A stretch of 64,000 bases of DNA from Closterium sp. NIES-65 (taxonomy: Eukaryota > Streptophyta > Zygnematophyceae > Desmidiales > Closteriaceae): assembly GCA_948144175.1 (NCBI GenBank), contig CANXME010002327.1, positions 2,588,501 through 2,652,500 of the forward strand, written 5' to 3'. The translations under genes were made by a program, and so were the position numbers. This document shows positions 23,485 to 34,711 of this stretch, piece by piece. The stretch's first letter is position 1, and the number at the start of each line of letters is the position of its first letter. Below the pieces are notes generated by a model, which saw only the letters and a program-made list of their open reading frames with translations, was not told where the DNA came from and ran no database searches.

Positions 23485-24138
23485 GGGCGCGTGAGGTCTT
23501 TGAAATTTGTAAAAGTTTATGTTTTTAGGGCGAATTTTAGTTTCGAACTTACAACGAAAGAAGTTCGAATTTCCTTCTATCGAAGTTCGAACATCGGGCT
23601 TACCACACTGTAAAAAATCACACACACATACAAGGTCGAACCCCGACATTCGAACTTGTAAAAACGAGCCGAGCCACACGTCAACATCATAGGTTACTCG
23701 GTTCGCTCGTCTTGACGGTGCGCCACGTCAACATTTTGCGCATCGGTTTACAAGGACCTAGAGCTCCAACTCACCTTCCGCGCCGAGTGTGTAACCAGGG
23801 TACAAATAGCCCCCGTGGCAACACCTTGTATGCTGGACACATGGCTACAACTGTATGCACGAATTGTGGGGTGTCTTCGTTGTGCAACTTCATGCACTGG
23901 CGAAGTGCTCGCCCGTTTCGCCAGCTGTTCGGACGTGCTGCAAATCACACACGCTCGCATGAACGTGCGCACGCACGTTCGCGCCTCCGACTCGAGTCAA
24001 GTTCATATTTCAAACTTGAACTTTTGCAGAGCCCATACAATGCTTGGTTCGCGAAGCACCCTTCGCGAAATTAGCGAATAGGGTAACCACCCAAAGTTCG
24101 AACTTTATTTTGAACTTCTAAACAGACCACACGCGCCC
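23485..24138. mobile_element. MITE, PIF/Harbinger-like (TAA target duplication)
   Basis: The ends are inverted repeats GGGCGCGTG-A-GGTCT and GGGCGCGTG-T-GGTCT (14 of 15 match), flanked by TAA at 23482-23484 and 24139-24141. Three-base TWA duplications with GGG-type ends are typical of PIF/Harbinger (Tourist) elements. The 654-bp interior is AT-richer, contains several AAGTTCGAAC palindromes and has no transposase frame, so it is non-autonomous. Confidence 0.7.
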
Positions 24139-24304
24139 TAAATAGCATATGCAGCCACCCTCAACATGTTACTCTAGTCAGCACAAATTTAGAACACTAA
24201 GTAACAATATTACTCAGATCCATTTCAATTTGCTTTATAATGCATGTACCATAATTTGATCCTCAACAAGCAGACAGTAATTTCCCCCCCTCCTCCCTCC
24301 AACC

Positions 24305-24738
24305 TGTTGGGAACAAATAGCCTTAAGCGCTTATGTCGTGTCGAAACTTCAAGACACAAGCGAAGCAGCGCAAATCGAAGCACCAGCGAGTCAACCCTCG
24401 GAGTTGATGTAACCGCTGGAGGTTACGAGAAAGTCAAAGGTCAGCGACCTTTGACTTGACAAATGCAGCGCGACAGCAAGGACACACAACTGACTCGACA
24501 TTGAGCAGTTGCTCGAGTCGCACTGTATCGAACCGCAACAGTAAAGTAGTTACAATTATGTCTCTTCATATTCTCTGTACTCATATATATATTCTTGTAT
24601 CCCTTTGTTTTAATCAACTTACTTTGCCCTCACATACTAGCGCAAGGTGGTTCAAGGACTTTATTAAAACGCTTCCGCTACTACATCATTTACTCAGACT
24701 TCAACTCTACTAAAGATCCTAGGGCGTTCAGCCCAACA
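24305..24738 (+). repeat. 5' LTR of Copia-B
   Basis: It begins TGTTGGGAAC and ends CCCAACA, with the W-box-like inverted repeat at 24433-24455. It is 14 bases shorter than the 3' LTR because of fewer TA units near 24585. Confidence 0.94.
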
Positions 24739-24804
24739 TGGTATGAGAGCAGGTTAGAGTTAAAAGTTACCTTTTTTCTTCAACACTTGATATATCAAGA
24801 AGAC

Positions 24805-26109
24805 ATGTCTGCTAGAAAGGAGAGGAGCTCCTCCAACGGCTCTCCCGGCACTACCCCTACTCCACCTCCTGTCTCTGGCCTACAAACAGAGGAAGGGACA
24901 ACAATGAGACCAGCAGCTGGGTCTACTGAAACACCCGCAAACCAAGGCGCGGGCTTCGATCCAAGTATGATGGAGAAATTCTTCTCCTTCATGTCCTTCT
25001 ACGAGCAGCATCAGCAAGGAGTACCTGCGCAATCAAACAACAACAACAACAACAACGTGACGCCCATGAGTCTCGATGGCTCATCCTACGCACGCGGGAA
25101 TCAACATCAACAACCTACCTTCGCTCCGTACGAGCCCTAGCGCGGCTCCGTCAGCTTCATGCCGCAACCACAACCTGCACCGGGACAAGAAAGTGCACTG
25201 GACGCACTACAAGTTCAGTCGCAATTCGCGCATGTTCTGAAACTACAAATGACAAAACCTTTTGACGGGAAGGATTTATTTACCTGGTCATTCGAATTCG
25301 AGCTGATGATGGAAGGAGCGCAGATCCTTGGCTTCTTCGACGGGTCCCTGCCATATCCAACAAACGGCACACAGTATGAGAAGCAGCAGTACACCTATCA
25401 ATCGATGACGGCGTACACAATACTACTGAGGAACATCACCCCGACTCAACAGCAGAACATAAGGACTTACCGAGGTTACGGTAACTCCGCGGAGCTCGCG
25501 TACAACCACTTGAAAAACCTGTATCAAGCAACAGACAGCGTAAATCAAAGTCGGTTAATGGCGAAGCTGACAACAATCGAAATGAAACCAGGCGAGAAGG
25601 GAATGGCATATATCAGTCGCTGTCGCGAGCTGCACGACAAGCTTCTTCGATGTGGAGGATCGATCTCAGAAGACGCCTTCGTCACGGTTGTCATCGGCGG
25701 TCTTGGCCCTCACTGGCGCTCCACTCGCGCCATACTACGAGCACACAGGAGAATCTTCGAAGCAACACTCTGCGCCGAAATCCATGCCGAGCAGCAGGAC
25801 ATGGACCTGCAAGAAGAACGACATAAGAAGAAAACGTCAGTACCAGAGTTCGCGTTTCACACCCAGCGACGCTACAACAACAACAACAATCAGCAGCAAC
25901 AACGATTGAAGCCAGTACCTCCGTTTTGCCACATCTGCAAGACTTCAGGGCATCCTCGTACGCACTGCCCGCATCGTCAGCAGTCGACAACATCACAGCG
26001 ACAACTTCGGCCTTCAAGCTCCCAAGTCACTTCAACGCAAGTAAATCCCACGACAAAGATTCAAGCCTCAACGACTCCAACAGGACAACCTGCACAAGGA
26101 GCAAGAAAC
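24805..26109 (+). pseudogene. Copia-B gag segment
   Basis: Gag starts with ATG at 24805, has an Asn/Gln-rich stretch, the FTWSFEFELMMEGAQ conserved part and a zinc knuckle CHICKTSGHPRTHC near 25926. One TAG at 25138-25140 replaces a Gln codon; otherwise the frame is open until element X1 cuts it after GAAAC at 26109. The frame resumes at 39133. Confidence 0.9.
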
Positions 26110-26241
26110 TGTCAAACATTATATATGTTGTGTTAGTTTAGGCTACAGTGGGTTAGCCTATAGGGGGTTCACAATTCTAGGGTTAGGTACTTGTACTCAT
26201 TTCACTGCTAGTTCATCCATTCCTGTTTAGTGATTCCAACA
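26110..26241 (+). repeat. 5' LTR of X1
   Basis: 132 bases, TGTCAAACATT to ATTCCAACA, followed by the primer-binding site. Short LTRs like this are unusual for an autonomous copia element of about 8 kb. Confidence 0.93.
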
Positions 26242-26253
26242 TGGTATAGAGCA

Positions 26254-26269
26254 GGTCCTTCCTAGGACC
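26254..26269 (+). promoter_or_regulatory. Leader hairpin next to the primer-binding site of X1
   Basis: GGTCCT-TCCT-AGGACC forms a 6-bp stem and 4-base loop directly after TGGTATAGAGCA. Downstream, AAGGGCCCACCACT is nearly shared with element Z (AAGGCCCACCACT). X2 has the identical hairpin at 50284-50299 on the minus strand. Confidence 0.6.
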
Positions 26270-26377
26270 GAAATTTTCTAAGGGCCCACCACTACGTAAC
26301 TACCTACCTACCTACCTACCTACCTGTGCCCTAGGGCGCCTCGGCGTGTCACGCCCCTAGAGGCCCCTCTTGATGGC

Positions 26378-26980
26378 CCCGCGCTAGCCCCGTTCAGGCC
26401 CCATCGGCCCCACGCCCGCTCTCCCTAGCGGCCCCGTTCAGGCCCCGTCGGCCCCTTTAAGGCCCCGTTCAGGCCCCGCGCTAGCCCCGTTCAGGCCCCG
26501 TCGGCCCCGTTTCAGGCCTCGTCGGCCCTGCGCTAGCCCCTCTCAGGCCTCGTCGGCCTGCCCTAGCCCCGTTTCAAGCCCCGTCGGCCCCGTTTCAGGC
26601 CCCGTCGGCCCCGCGCTAGCCCCTCTCAGGCCCCGTCGGCCCGCGCTAGCCCCGTTTCAGGCCCCGTTGGCCCCGTTTCAGGCCCCGTCGGCCCCGCGCT
26701 AGCCTCTCTCAGGCCCCGTCGGCCCGCGCTAGCCCCGTTTCAGGCCCCGTCGGCCCCGCGCTAGCCCCTCTCAGGCCCCGTCGGCCCCGCGCTAGCCCCA
26801 TTCAGGCCCCGATCGGGCCCGCGCTAGCCCCGTTTCAGGCCCCGTCGGCCCCGTTTCAGGCCCCGTCGGCCCCGCGCTAGCCCCGTTCAGGCCCCGTTGG
26901 CCCCTTGCTAGCCCCGTCAAGGCCTCGTTTGGCCCCGCGCTAAACCCTCAGGCCCCGATCAGCCCCGCGCTCGCCCCTCT
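26378..26980 (+). repeat. GC-rich tandem repeats in the X1 leader
   Basis: About 600 bases of imperfect repeats of GCCCCGCGCTAGCCCCGTTT and CAGGCCCCGTCGGCC words. A similar array in X2 spans about 49570-50190 on the minus strand with a different copy order, so the array rearranges. It has no stable open frame and precedes the gag ATG by about 300 bases. Confidence 0.85.
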
Positions 26981-27289
26981 AGGGCCCCAACCGGCCCCGT
27001 GCCGACCTCGCCGACCCGTGCCCACCACCTAGAGGCCCCGGGCGGCCCGTTCCCGCCGCAGCACACGAGGGAGAGCGGGTGGCCCGTCCCCGCCGTGACC
27101 TAAGCCACGCGACCCGAGCCGCGCGCCCCGAGCCGAGCAGCGCGCCCCGAGCCGAGCCGCGCGCCCTTAACCGAGCCGCGCCACCCAGCCGAGCCGCGAC
27201 CCGACCTGAACCGAGCCGCGCCGCCCTGCCCTACCTGGTTCGTCCTACCTGCTTCTCCTACTGCTACTGCTGCTATTTCTACTGCTCCT

Positions 27290-30200
27290 ATGGCTAGCCC
27301 ACAGGTTCTCGTGTTCGATGCTGAGGGCCGCCCTGTGAAGTTTGACACCTGGCTCGATGACCTGCACCTCTACCTACAGCTCACAGCCAAGGATGACATC
27401 TCACTGTACGATCACGCCCTAGGCCATGTCACTGCCCCTGCTGCTACTGCTGACAGCACTGCTCGCTCACAGTGGCAGACTCGTGATGCCCACGCTCGCT
27501 TCGCCATTTGCAACTCCCTACCGATAGACGAACGCGAGCACTTTGGTCAGCACAAGACTGCACAGGCACTGTACACAGCTGTAGTTGCTCGCTACTCCTC
27601 ACCTGCCTCTGCCGCACTAGGCCGTCTCTCCCTCCCCTACCTGTTTCCCGACCTGGCTTCCTTTCACACAGTCGCTGACCTCATCACGCACCTCCGTACT
27701 AGTGAGGCCCGCTTCCGTGCCGCCATGCCTGCTGAGTTCCTTGCCACGCACCCCCGTCCACTCTGGCTCACTCTCTACCACCTAGTCACCCGCCTCCCTG
27801 ACACACTGCGTGCTGTCAGGGACCACTTCCTAGCTCGTCGCCCCACTGAGCTCACCATTGCCCTCCTCGAGAAGGAGCTACTTGCAGCTGAGACTAGCAT
27901 AGTCGCTGTAGGTGCCTCTCGTGGCGACCCCCGTACCCCGTTCTTTGAGGGGTGTTCTCCTTCCCCCCTTCTTCCCTCTGTCGCCTCTGCTGCTGCTGTC
28001 GACCTTCTTGGTACTGAGAAGGTCGGCGCTGCGTCTGCCTTGAGCGGACGCCACAACGGCAAGGGCAAAGGGGGCAAGGGTGGTGGCGGTGACGGCGGGG
28101 GAGGCGGCGGTGGGGGCGGTGGAGGCAGTGGGGGTGGTGGCTCGGCTGGAGGGGCGAGTGGTAGCGGTGGGGGTGGAGGCGGCAGCGGCGGGGGAGGTGG
28201 CAGGAGTGGAGGCGGCGGTTGGGGTGGCGGTGGACGAGGCGGCGGCAGGGGTTGGGGTGGTCGAGGAGGTGGCAGCGGTGGTGGTGGCCGTGGAGGCACT
28301 GGCGGTGGCCAGGGCCAGCAGCACACTCCCTCGCCCCAGGAGGTCCGTGAGTGGTACTCTCAGCACGGGGGTGGGGGTGGTCTTAGCTGCACGTACGTCA
28401 TTCGCGCTGGTAACTGCACTGGTCAGCAGTGTGGACGACCGCACGCCACACAGCGCTGCTTCTCTCGTCTCGACGACGCTTGGCGTGTTCAGTTCCCTCA
28501 GGCCACTGAGCTGCCCCGCTGGCTTGATCTCCTGAAGAAGGGGATTGATATCTATGCTCTAGACTTTGATGCTATTCTATCTGCCATGTATGTGATGTCA
28601 ACTTGTGGAGAGGGTGCTGAGTACTTGTGTGTGCCGCCCGACCCGGGCATTAGGGCCAGTGCGTCTGCCGCTCCAGGTACTCGCGTGTCGGCTACCCCAG
28701 GTGCTGGTGAGGCTGCTGCTATAGGTGCTCGTGTGTCTCCCCCCCTTGGTACTGCGTCGACTGCCGCACTGCACACCTTCACACTGGACTCAGGTGCTTC
28801 TCGCTGCTTCTTTCGTGACCGCACTGCCCTTGAGCCGCTTGCTCGGCCAGTTGCTGTCTCCCTTGGTGACCCCTCTGGGGGTCCGGTCATTGCGACCTCT
28901 TCCACTGTCCTTCCCTGCCCTGCGGTCCCGTCGGGCACACTGTCAGGTCTCCACCTCCCCTCGTTCTCTACGAACTTGGTGGCAGGATGTGCACTCAAGG
29001 ACGGGGGTGTTCACCAGTTCACCCCTGCCTACGAGCGCGTGACACACTGCACGTGTGCTCGTACGGGCCGTCACTTGGCTACCTTCACTCGGCAGCCGGG
29101 GTCGGACCTGTACACACTGACTACTGAGTCCCCTCAGGTTGCTGCGACTGCGTCCGCGTCCGCGTCAGGTCAGCTGTCCGCCCCCTGCTCGTGTCGCTCT
29201 TTGGCACACGAGACTGTCCTCTGGCACCACCGCCTTGGCCACCCGTCTGTGCAGCGGCTTCGTGCCATGCACTCCCGGTACCTTGTCTCTGGCCTGCCCA
29301 GGGTCCTTCCTGCCCTCCCACCCTCGCCTGCTCCTATCTGTCTCCCCTGTGTCGAGGGACGGCAGCGCGCCGCTCCTCACTCCTCCTCGTTCCCCCCGAC
29401 GACTGCTCCCTTGCAGACACTCCACATGGACGTGTGGGGCCCAGCCCGCGTCCGTGGTCAGGGTCAGGAGAGGTACTTCCTGATAGTTGTTGACGACTAC
29501 TCGCGCTACACCTCGGTCTTCCCCTTGCGCACCAAGGGTGAGGTCCCTGATGTCTTGATCCCTTGGATCCGCAGAGCCCGTCTCCAGCTCAGCGAGCGTT
29601 TTCACTCGGACTTTCCTGTCCTGCGCTTGCACTCTGACAGAGGTGGTGAGTTCTCCTCCGACCTCTTGGCAGCCTACTGTGCTGAGCACGGCATTGGACA
29701 GTCGTTCACGCTTCCGGCTTCTCCATAGCAGAATGGGGTTGCGGAGCGCCGCATTGGCCTGGTCATGGAGGTCGCCCGTACCTCCTTGATCCATGTTGCT
29801 GCCCCCCACTTTCTGTGGCCGTTTGCGGTCCGGTACGCTGCGCATCAGCTCAACCTCTGGCCCCGTGTCTCCTTGCCGGAGACCTCGCCCACGCTGCTGT
29901 GGACGGGGGAGGTTGGCGATGCGTCGCGTTTCCGGGTCTGGGGGTCTCGAGCTTTTGTCCGCGATTCGTCTACGGACAAGTTCTCCTCCCGTGCTGTTCC
30001 CTGCGTCTTCCTCGGCTTTGTCCCGGACGCGTCTGGTTGGCAGTTTTATCACACCACCTCGCGCCGAGTCTTGCGCTCTCAGGACGTCACTTTTGACGAG
30101 TCCGTCCCCTACTACCGCCTCTTCCCCTACCGCACTGCCCCCCTCCCCCCCCCGCCTCTCTTCCTCGCGCCAGGTGCTGCTGTTGCAGACCCCCTCCCCC

Positions 30201-31075
30201 CTCAGGGTGCCGCTCCCTCAGGTGTGTCTCAGGTAGACCCGGTTGAGCCTGTTGAGGTAGCTGTCGACTCTCGTCCTGCTGGGGGTGCTGAGCCTGGGGG
30301 TGCTGAGCCTGGGGGTGTGGAGCCTGGGGGTGTGGAGCCTGGGGTGTGGAGCCTGGGGGTGTGGAGCCTGGGGGTGTGGAGCTTGAGGGTGCTGAGCTTG
30401 GGGGTGTGGAGCCTCGTGGTGCTGAGCTGCGGAGTCCGGAGTCTGGGGGTTCTGAGTCTGGAGGTACTAGGCCTGGGAGTCCTGCACCCGGAGGAGCCCT
30501 CTCCTCGGAGCAGCTGCGTGCATGGTACTTAGAGTACTGCACCCTCCGGAGAGGTACCGCTCGAGCCGGACGTACTACTGGGACTGGTGCTAGTGCTTCT
30601 TCTCCCGTTCGGGAGCTCCCCTCCCGCGAGCGGATCCGTGAGTGGTACGAGCGGCGCTGCACTCTTCGGAGTGGCGTGCCTCGTGTTACGGACCCCGCTG
30701 CTGTTGGAGCTGCTGCTGGTGCTGAGGACCCGGGCGTTGGAGCTGCTGCTGGTGCTGAGGACCCGGGCGTTGGAGCTGCTGCTGGTGCTGAGGACCCGGG
30801 CGTTGGAGCCGCTGCTGGTGCTGAGGACCCGGGCGTTGGAGCTGCTGCTGGTGCTGAGGACCCAGGCGTTGGAGCTGCCGCTGGTGTTGCGGACCCGGGC
30901 GTTGGAGCTGCTACTGGTGCTGAGGACCCGGGCGTTGGAGCTGCCGCTGGTGCTGAGGACGTGGGCGCTGGAGCTGCTGCTGGTGCTGCGGACCCTGGTG
31001 CGGGTGTCCCTGCTGGCTCTGGTGTCGCTGCTCGGTCTCGACCGTACTTTGTTCCGCTCCTTCAGCAGGTTTGGC
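27290..31075 (+). pseudogene. X1 gag, protease and integrase (broken)
   Basis: Gag starts MASPQVLVFDAEGRPVKFD. It carries a poly-Gly tract (residues about 260-345) and a CCCH-like finger, C-X8-C-X4-C-X3-H, near residue 367. Protease LDSGASRCFF is intact. Integrase has HHRLGHPS...CLPC and the core motifs VVDDYSRY, LHSDRGGEF and GVAERR. After integrase comes a GGVEP/GGAEP repeat linker, then tandem GAAAGAEDPGV repeats. Breaks are TAG at 29726-29728 (Gln in X2) and a 1-base deletion near 30342. Sequence after about 31075 belongs to Y. Confidence 0.9.
30695..31010 (+). repeat. 33-bp coding minisatellite between integrase and RT (X1)
   Basis: About nine units of 33 bases coding GVGAAAGAEDP-type peptides. 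The same array in X2 is on the minus strand at about 45544-45880, with its remainder beyond the 1-kb insert. It is preceded by a 15-bp array (GGGGGTGTGGAGCCT, coding GGVEP) at about 30284-30400. Both are in-frame expansions in a variable linker. Confidence 0.85.
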
Positions 31076-31470
31076 CGAGCCGCCCGAGCTGCCCGAGCCG
31101 CCCGAGCTGCCCGAGCCGCCAGACCTGTCCGAGCCGCCCGAGCTGTGGACGGGGAAGGTTGGCGATGCGTCGGCATTCCGGGTCTGGGGATCTCGGGCTC
31201 TTGTCCGCGACTTGTCTGCGGACAAGCTGTCCCCTCGCGCTGCTCCCTGCGTCTTTGTGGGGTTCCCCCCCGACGCCCACGGGTGGCAGTTCTACCACCC
31301 CAACTCTCGCCGTGTTCTGTCCTCCTAGGACGTCACGTTAGACGAGTCGGTACCCTACTACTGCCTCTTCCCCTACCGCACTCCATCCCTCCCCCCACCC
31401 CCGCTCTTCTTGGTACCAGGTCCCCCCCCCGGTAGACCCCCTCCCCCCTCAGGGTCCTGCCCCTTCAGGT

Positions 31471-34365
31471 GTGTCCCAGGTAGACGCGGTCGAGCCTGTC
31501 GAGGTCACTGGTGACTCTGGTGCTGCTGTGGGTGCTGAGCCTGGGGGTGCTGTGCCTGGGGGTGCTGGGTCTGGGGGTGCTGAGTCTGGGGGTGCTGAGC
31601 CTGGGGGTGCTGAGCCTGGGGGTGCTGAGCCTGGGGGTGCTGAGCCTGGGGGTGCTACGCCTGGAGGTGCTTTGCCTGGGGTTGCTGAGCCTGGAGGTTC
31701 TTCGCTTGGAGGTTCTCCGGGTGCTTCGTCTCGCCGAGAGCCACTCTCCTCACAGGAGCTGCGTGAGTGGTTTGCTCGGCGCTGGAGGCGTGCTGCTGGT
31801 GCTGGAGGTTCTTGTGCTGCTGAGGGTGCTGCTGCCGCGGGTCCCGGAGGTGCTCGTACTGGGAGTACTGGAGCTGCTGGGCCTGCGGGTTCACATGGAG
31901 CTGGTGCTGCTGAGGGTGTTGGCGCTGAGACTACCACTGGTGGTTCGACTGGCGGTGCTCCTGGTGCTGTTGGAGGTTCTGGGGCTACTGGAGGAGCTGC
32001 TGGGGGTTCTGGAGCTACTGGAGGTGCTGCTGGAGGTGCTGCTGGAGCGGGCACTCCTGCTGGGGATACTGGTGCTGTCCCTGCTGTTTCTGGCGTCGCC
32101 ACGCGGCCCCGACCGTACTTCGTACCGCTCCTGCAGCAGGTTCTTGGTCTTCCACCTTCTCCTGGTCCTCCTCCTCCTCCCTTAGAGGGTCCACAGCCTG
32201 TCCGGTCACAGCTACAGCCTGCCTCCCCTTTGCTTGCTCCTTCTCCCTACGCTGGTCCGACTGGAGGTCTTACTGAGCGTCGTGAGCCTGCGTCTCGTCC
32301 TGCGTCGCTTGTTCGTACTGCGCGCACTAGTGGTCGCGGTTCGCGTCAGCGTCCGCCTCCTGTCCCTGGCACGCAATGGATGTCTCTACGTCCGTCCACT
32401 GCTCCTCTACGTGCCCCTTTGCCTTCTCCTCCTTCTTCCTCTCTTCCTGCTCTTGCCGACCCGGAGTCGGACTCTCTTCGTGCTGCCAGTCCTACTGTCA
32501 CGCATCTCCTTGCTACTGCTGTCACTGACCGTTCTTTCGAGTCTTCTGCTGCGTCTGCCCTTGTCACTGAGCTCGTCGACTTTGCTGCGCGCTGTCGTCT
32601 AGACTACGCTGCTGGTCTTGTCGCTGAGTCTGAGTCTACCTGTCCTCCGTCCGTCGGGGGTGAGTGTGCCCTTGGCACGGACGTCCTTGAGGACAGGCAG
32701 GAGGATTTCAAGTGTCTGGCCGCCGCTTCACCTCATCTCGTGTCTGTACTGCTAGCCCCTGAGGGAGACCGGGATGCACTAGACATCCCGACTCCGCGCT
32801 CTTACGCGGAGGCGATAGAGGGTCCCTACTCCTCTCAGTGGCAGGCAGCTATGGATGCAGAGATGGCTTCCTGGAAGTCCACAGGCACCTACGTTGACGC
32901 TGTTCCCCCTCCTGGGGCGAACATCGTCAGTGGCATGTGGATCTTCAGGGTGAAGCGGCCGCCGGGTTCTCCGCCTATCTTCAAGGCGCGGTACGTGGCT
33001 CGTGGTTTAAGTCAGCGGCAGGGAGTTGACTACTTTCAGACCTTCTCCCCCACCTCGAAGATGACCACTCTTCGGATACTGCTGCATGTCGCTGCTCACC
33101 GTGACTACGAGCTGCACTCTCTCGACTTCAGCACTGCTTTCTTGCAGGGCAGCCTGCACGAGGAGATCTGGCTGCGTCGCCCACCTGGCTTCACTGGGTC
33201 TTTCCCTCCTGGTACCCAGTGGAGTCTCCGGCGTCCAGTCTACGGTCTCCGCCAGGCGCCGCGTGAGTGGCACGACACACTGAGGACTACGCTCGCGGCA
33301 CTTGGGTTTGCTCCCTCCACTGCAGACCCGTCGCTGTTTCTGCGCACCGACACCTCTCTGCCGCCGTTCTACATCCTCGTGTACGTCGACGACTTGGTCT
33401 TTGCCACAGCTGACACTGTTGGACTCGCCTACGTGAAGTCCGAGCTGCAGAAGAGACACACGTGCACTGACCTGGGTGAACTGCGCAGCTACCTTGGCTT
33501 GCAGATCACCCGGGACAGAGCACGCCGCACCATTACCCTGACTCAGTCACACATGGTGCAGCAGGTCCTTCAGCGCTTCGGCTTCACGTACTCCTCGCCT
33601 CAGGCCACTCCTCTGCCTACTCGCCACTCGCTCTCAGCTCTGCCTTCGGATGAGTCCGTAGAGTCGAGTGGCCCGTATGCAGAGCTTGTTGGCTGCCTCA
33701 TGTACCTGATGACCTGCACACGACCTGACCTTGCATACCCTCTGAGCATTCTTGCACGCTATGTTGCTCCTGGGAGACACCGACCAGAGCACATGGCTGC
33801 AGCGAAGAGGGTGTTGCGTTACTTGTGCAGTACGTCGGGCATGGGGCTAGTGCTTGGAGGGCGCAGTCCAGTGGTCCTCACTGGGCACGCAGACGCTTCT
33901 TGGGCTGACGACCAGGCTACGCAGCTGTCGTCACAGGGTTACACCTTCAGTCTTGGTTCCAGCTCTGTTTCGTGGCGGGCTACCCGCTCGTCTTCTGTTC
34001 TCGGCTCCAGTTGTGAGGCTGAGATCTACGCTGGGGCTATGGCTGCACAGGAGTTACGCTGGCTCACCTACCTGCTGACCGACCTTGGAGAGCAGCCTCA
34101 TTCTCCTTAAGTCTTGTACGTAGACAACAAGGCCATGCTGGCCTTGTGTCGAGAGCAGCGACTGGAGCACAGAACGAAGCACATTGCTCTCCGCTACTTT
34201 CTTGCTCGTGAGCTACAGCAGCGTGGACAGCTGCGACTTGCGTACGTGGCCTCTGAGGCCAACACTGCTGATGTCTTCACCAAGGCACTTGCGCCTTGTG
34301 ATCATCAGCGCTGCTGCACGCAGCTGGGCCTTGTGCCTGCCTTGCCTCACTTGCTCACTTCTTGA
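31471..34365 (+). pseudogene. Y reverse transcriptase and RNase H
   Basis: An open frame of 879 codons from about 31471 to 34110 carries the GGAEP linker, the conserved PRSYAEAIEGPYSSQWQAAM lead-in, reverse transcriptase with YVDD at about 33380, and most of RNase H (GHADASWADD). TAA at 34108-34110 interrupts; the frame continues VLYVDNKAM...RTKHIALRYF to 34365. It is nearly intact and therefore fairly young. Confidence 0.88.
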
Positions 34366-34577
34366 CCTTGCTTGTACTTTTACCTATATATACTCTTGCT
34401 CTTGCTTGCTTGCCTCTTGTATATCTCTATAAATGATCTTGCATGTGAACTGGCCTTCTGGCCTTTGAACTTGTGCTCGGAATGTGTGGTGACTTTGTGA
34501 TCCACCCTGAGCTTTGCTTTGCTTTGCTTGACTGGTCTTGTGACCCCTTGTTCTCCCCCAGTTTCCGTATGGGGGTG

Positions 34578-34711
34578 TGTTAGAACATTATAGCTTACTT
34601 ATTTGTGTAGGCTATAGTGGGGTATCCCATAGGGGGTACAACCCAATTAGGGTTTCCTATTTGTACTCACCTCGTTCATAGTTCATTCATTCTCTCGTTC
34701 ACTTCTTCTCA
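34578..34711 (+). repeat. 3' LTR of Y
   Basis: It starts TGTTAGAACATTAT after the polypurine tract TATGGGGGTG and ends CTTCTTCTCA. The next base belongs to gypsy gag, so Y had inserted into the gypsy element. Confidence 0.8.

Larger units (their letters stand above)
31076..34711 (+). mobile_element. Y: 5'-truncated X-related copia element with its own 3' LTR
   Basis: Sequence restarts in the integrase C-terminal region (LWTGKVGDASAFRVWGSRA, a part already present in X1 at about 29900), so this is a second element, not X1 continuing. It runs through a linker, reverse transcriptase (TFSPTSKMTTLRILL, YVDD) and RNase H to a 3' LTR at 34578-34711. The LTR differs clearly from that of X1 but resembles those of N and Z. 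Stops are at 31326-31328 and 34108-34110. The left junction contains repeated CCGAGCTGCC/CCGAGCCGCC. The 5' half is missing. Confidence 0.8.

Noticed and set aside
27775-28444. Poly-Pro and Ala/Thr-rich minus-strand frames opposite the X1 Gly tract (and the same opposite X2)
   Set aside because: Mirror frames of the poly-Gly coding repeat; no domain, and the plus frame carries the Gag homology.
29165-30052. 295-codon minus-strand frame inside X1 (and its copy 46526-47413 opposite X2)
   Set aside because: It is antisense to the integrase coding region, recurs only because the elements are copies, and has no recognisable domain.
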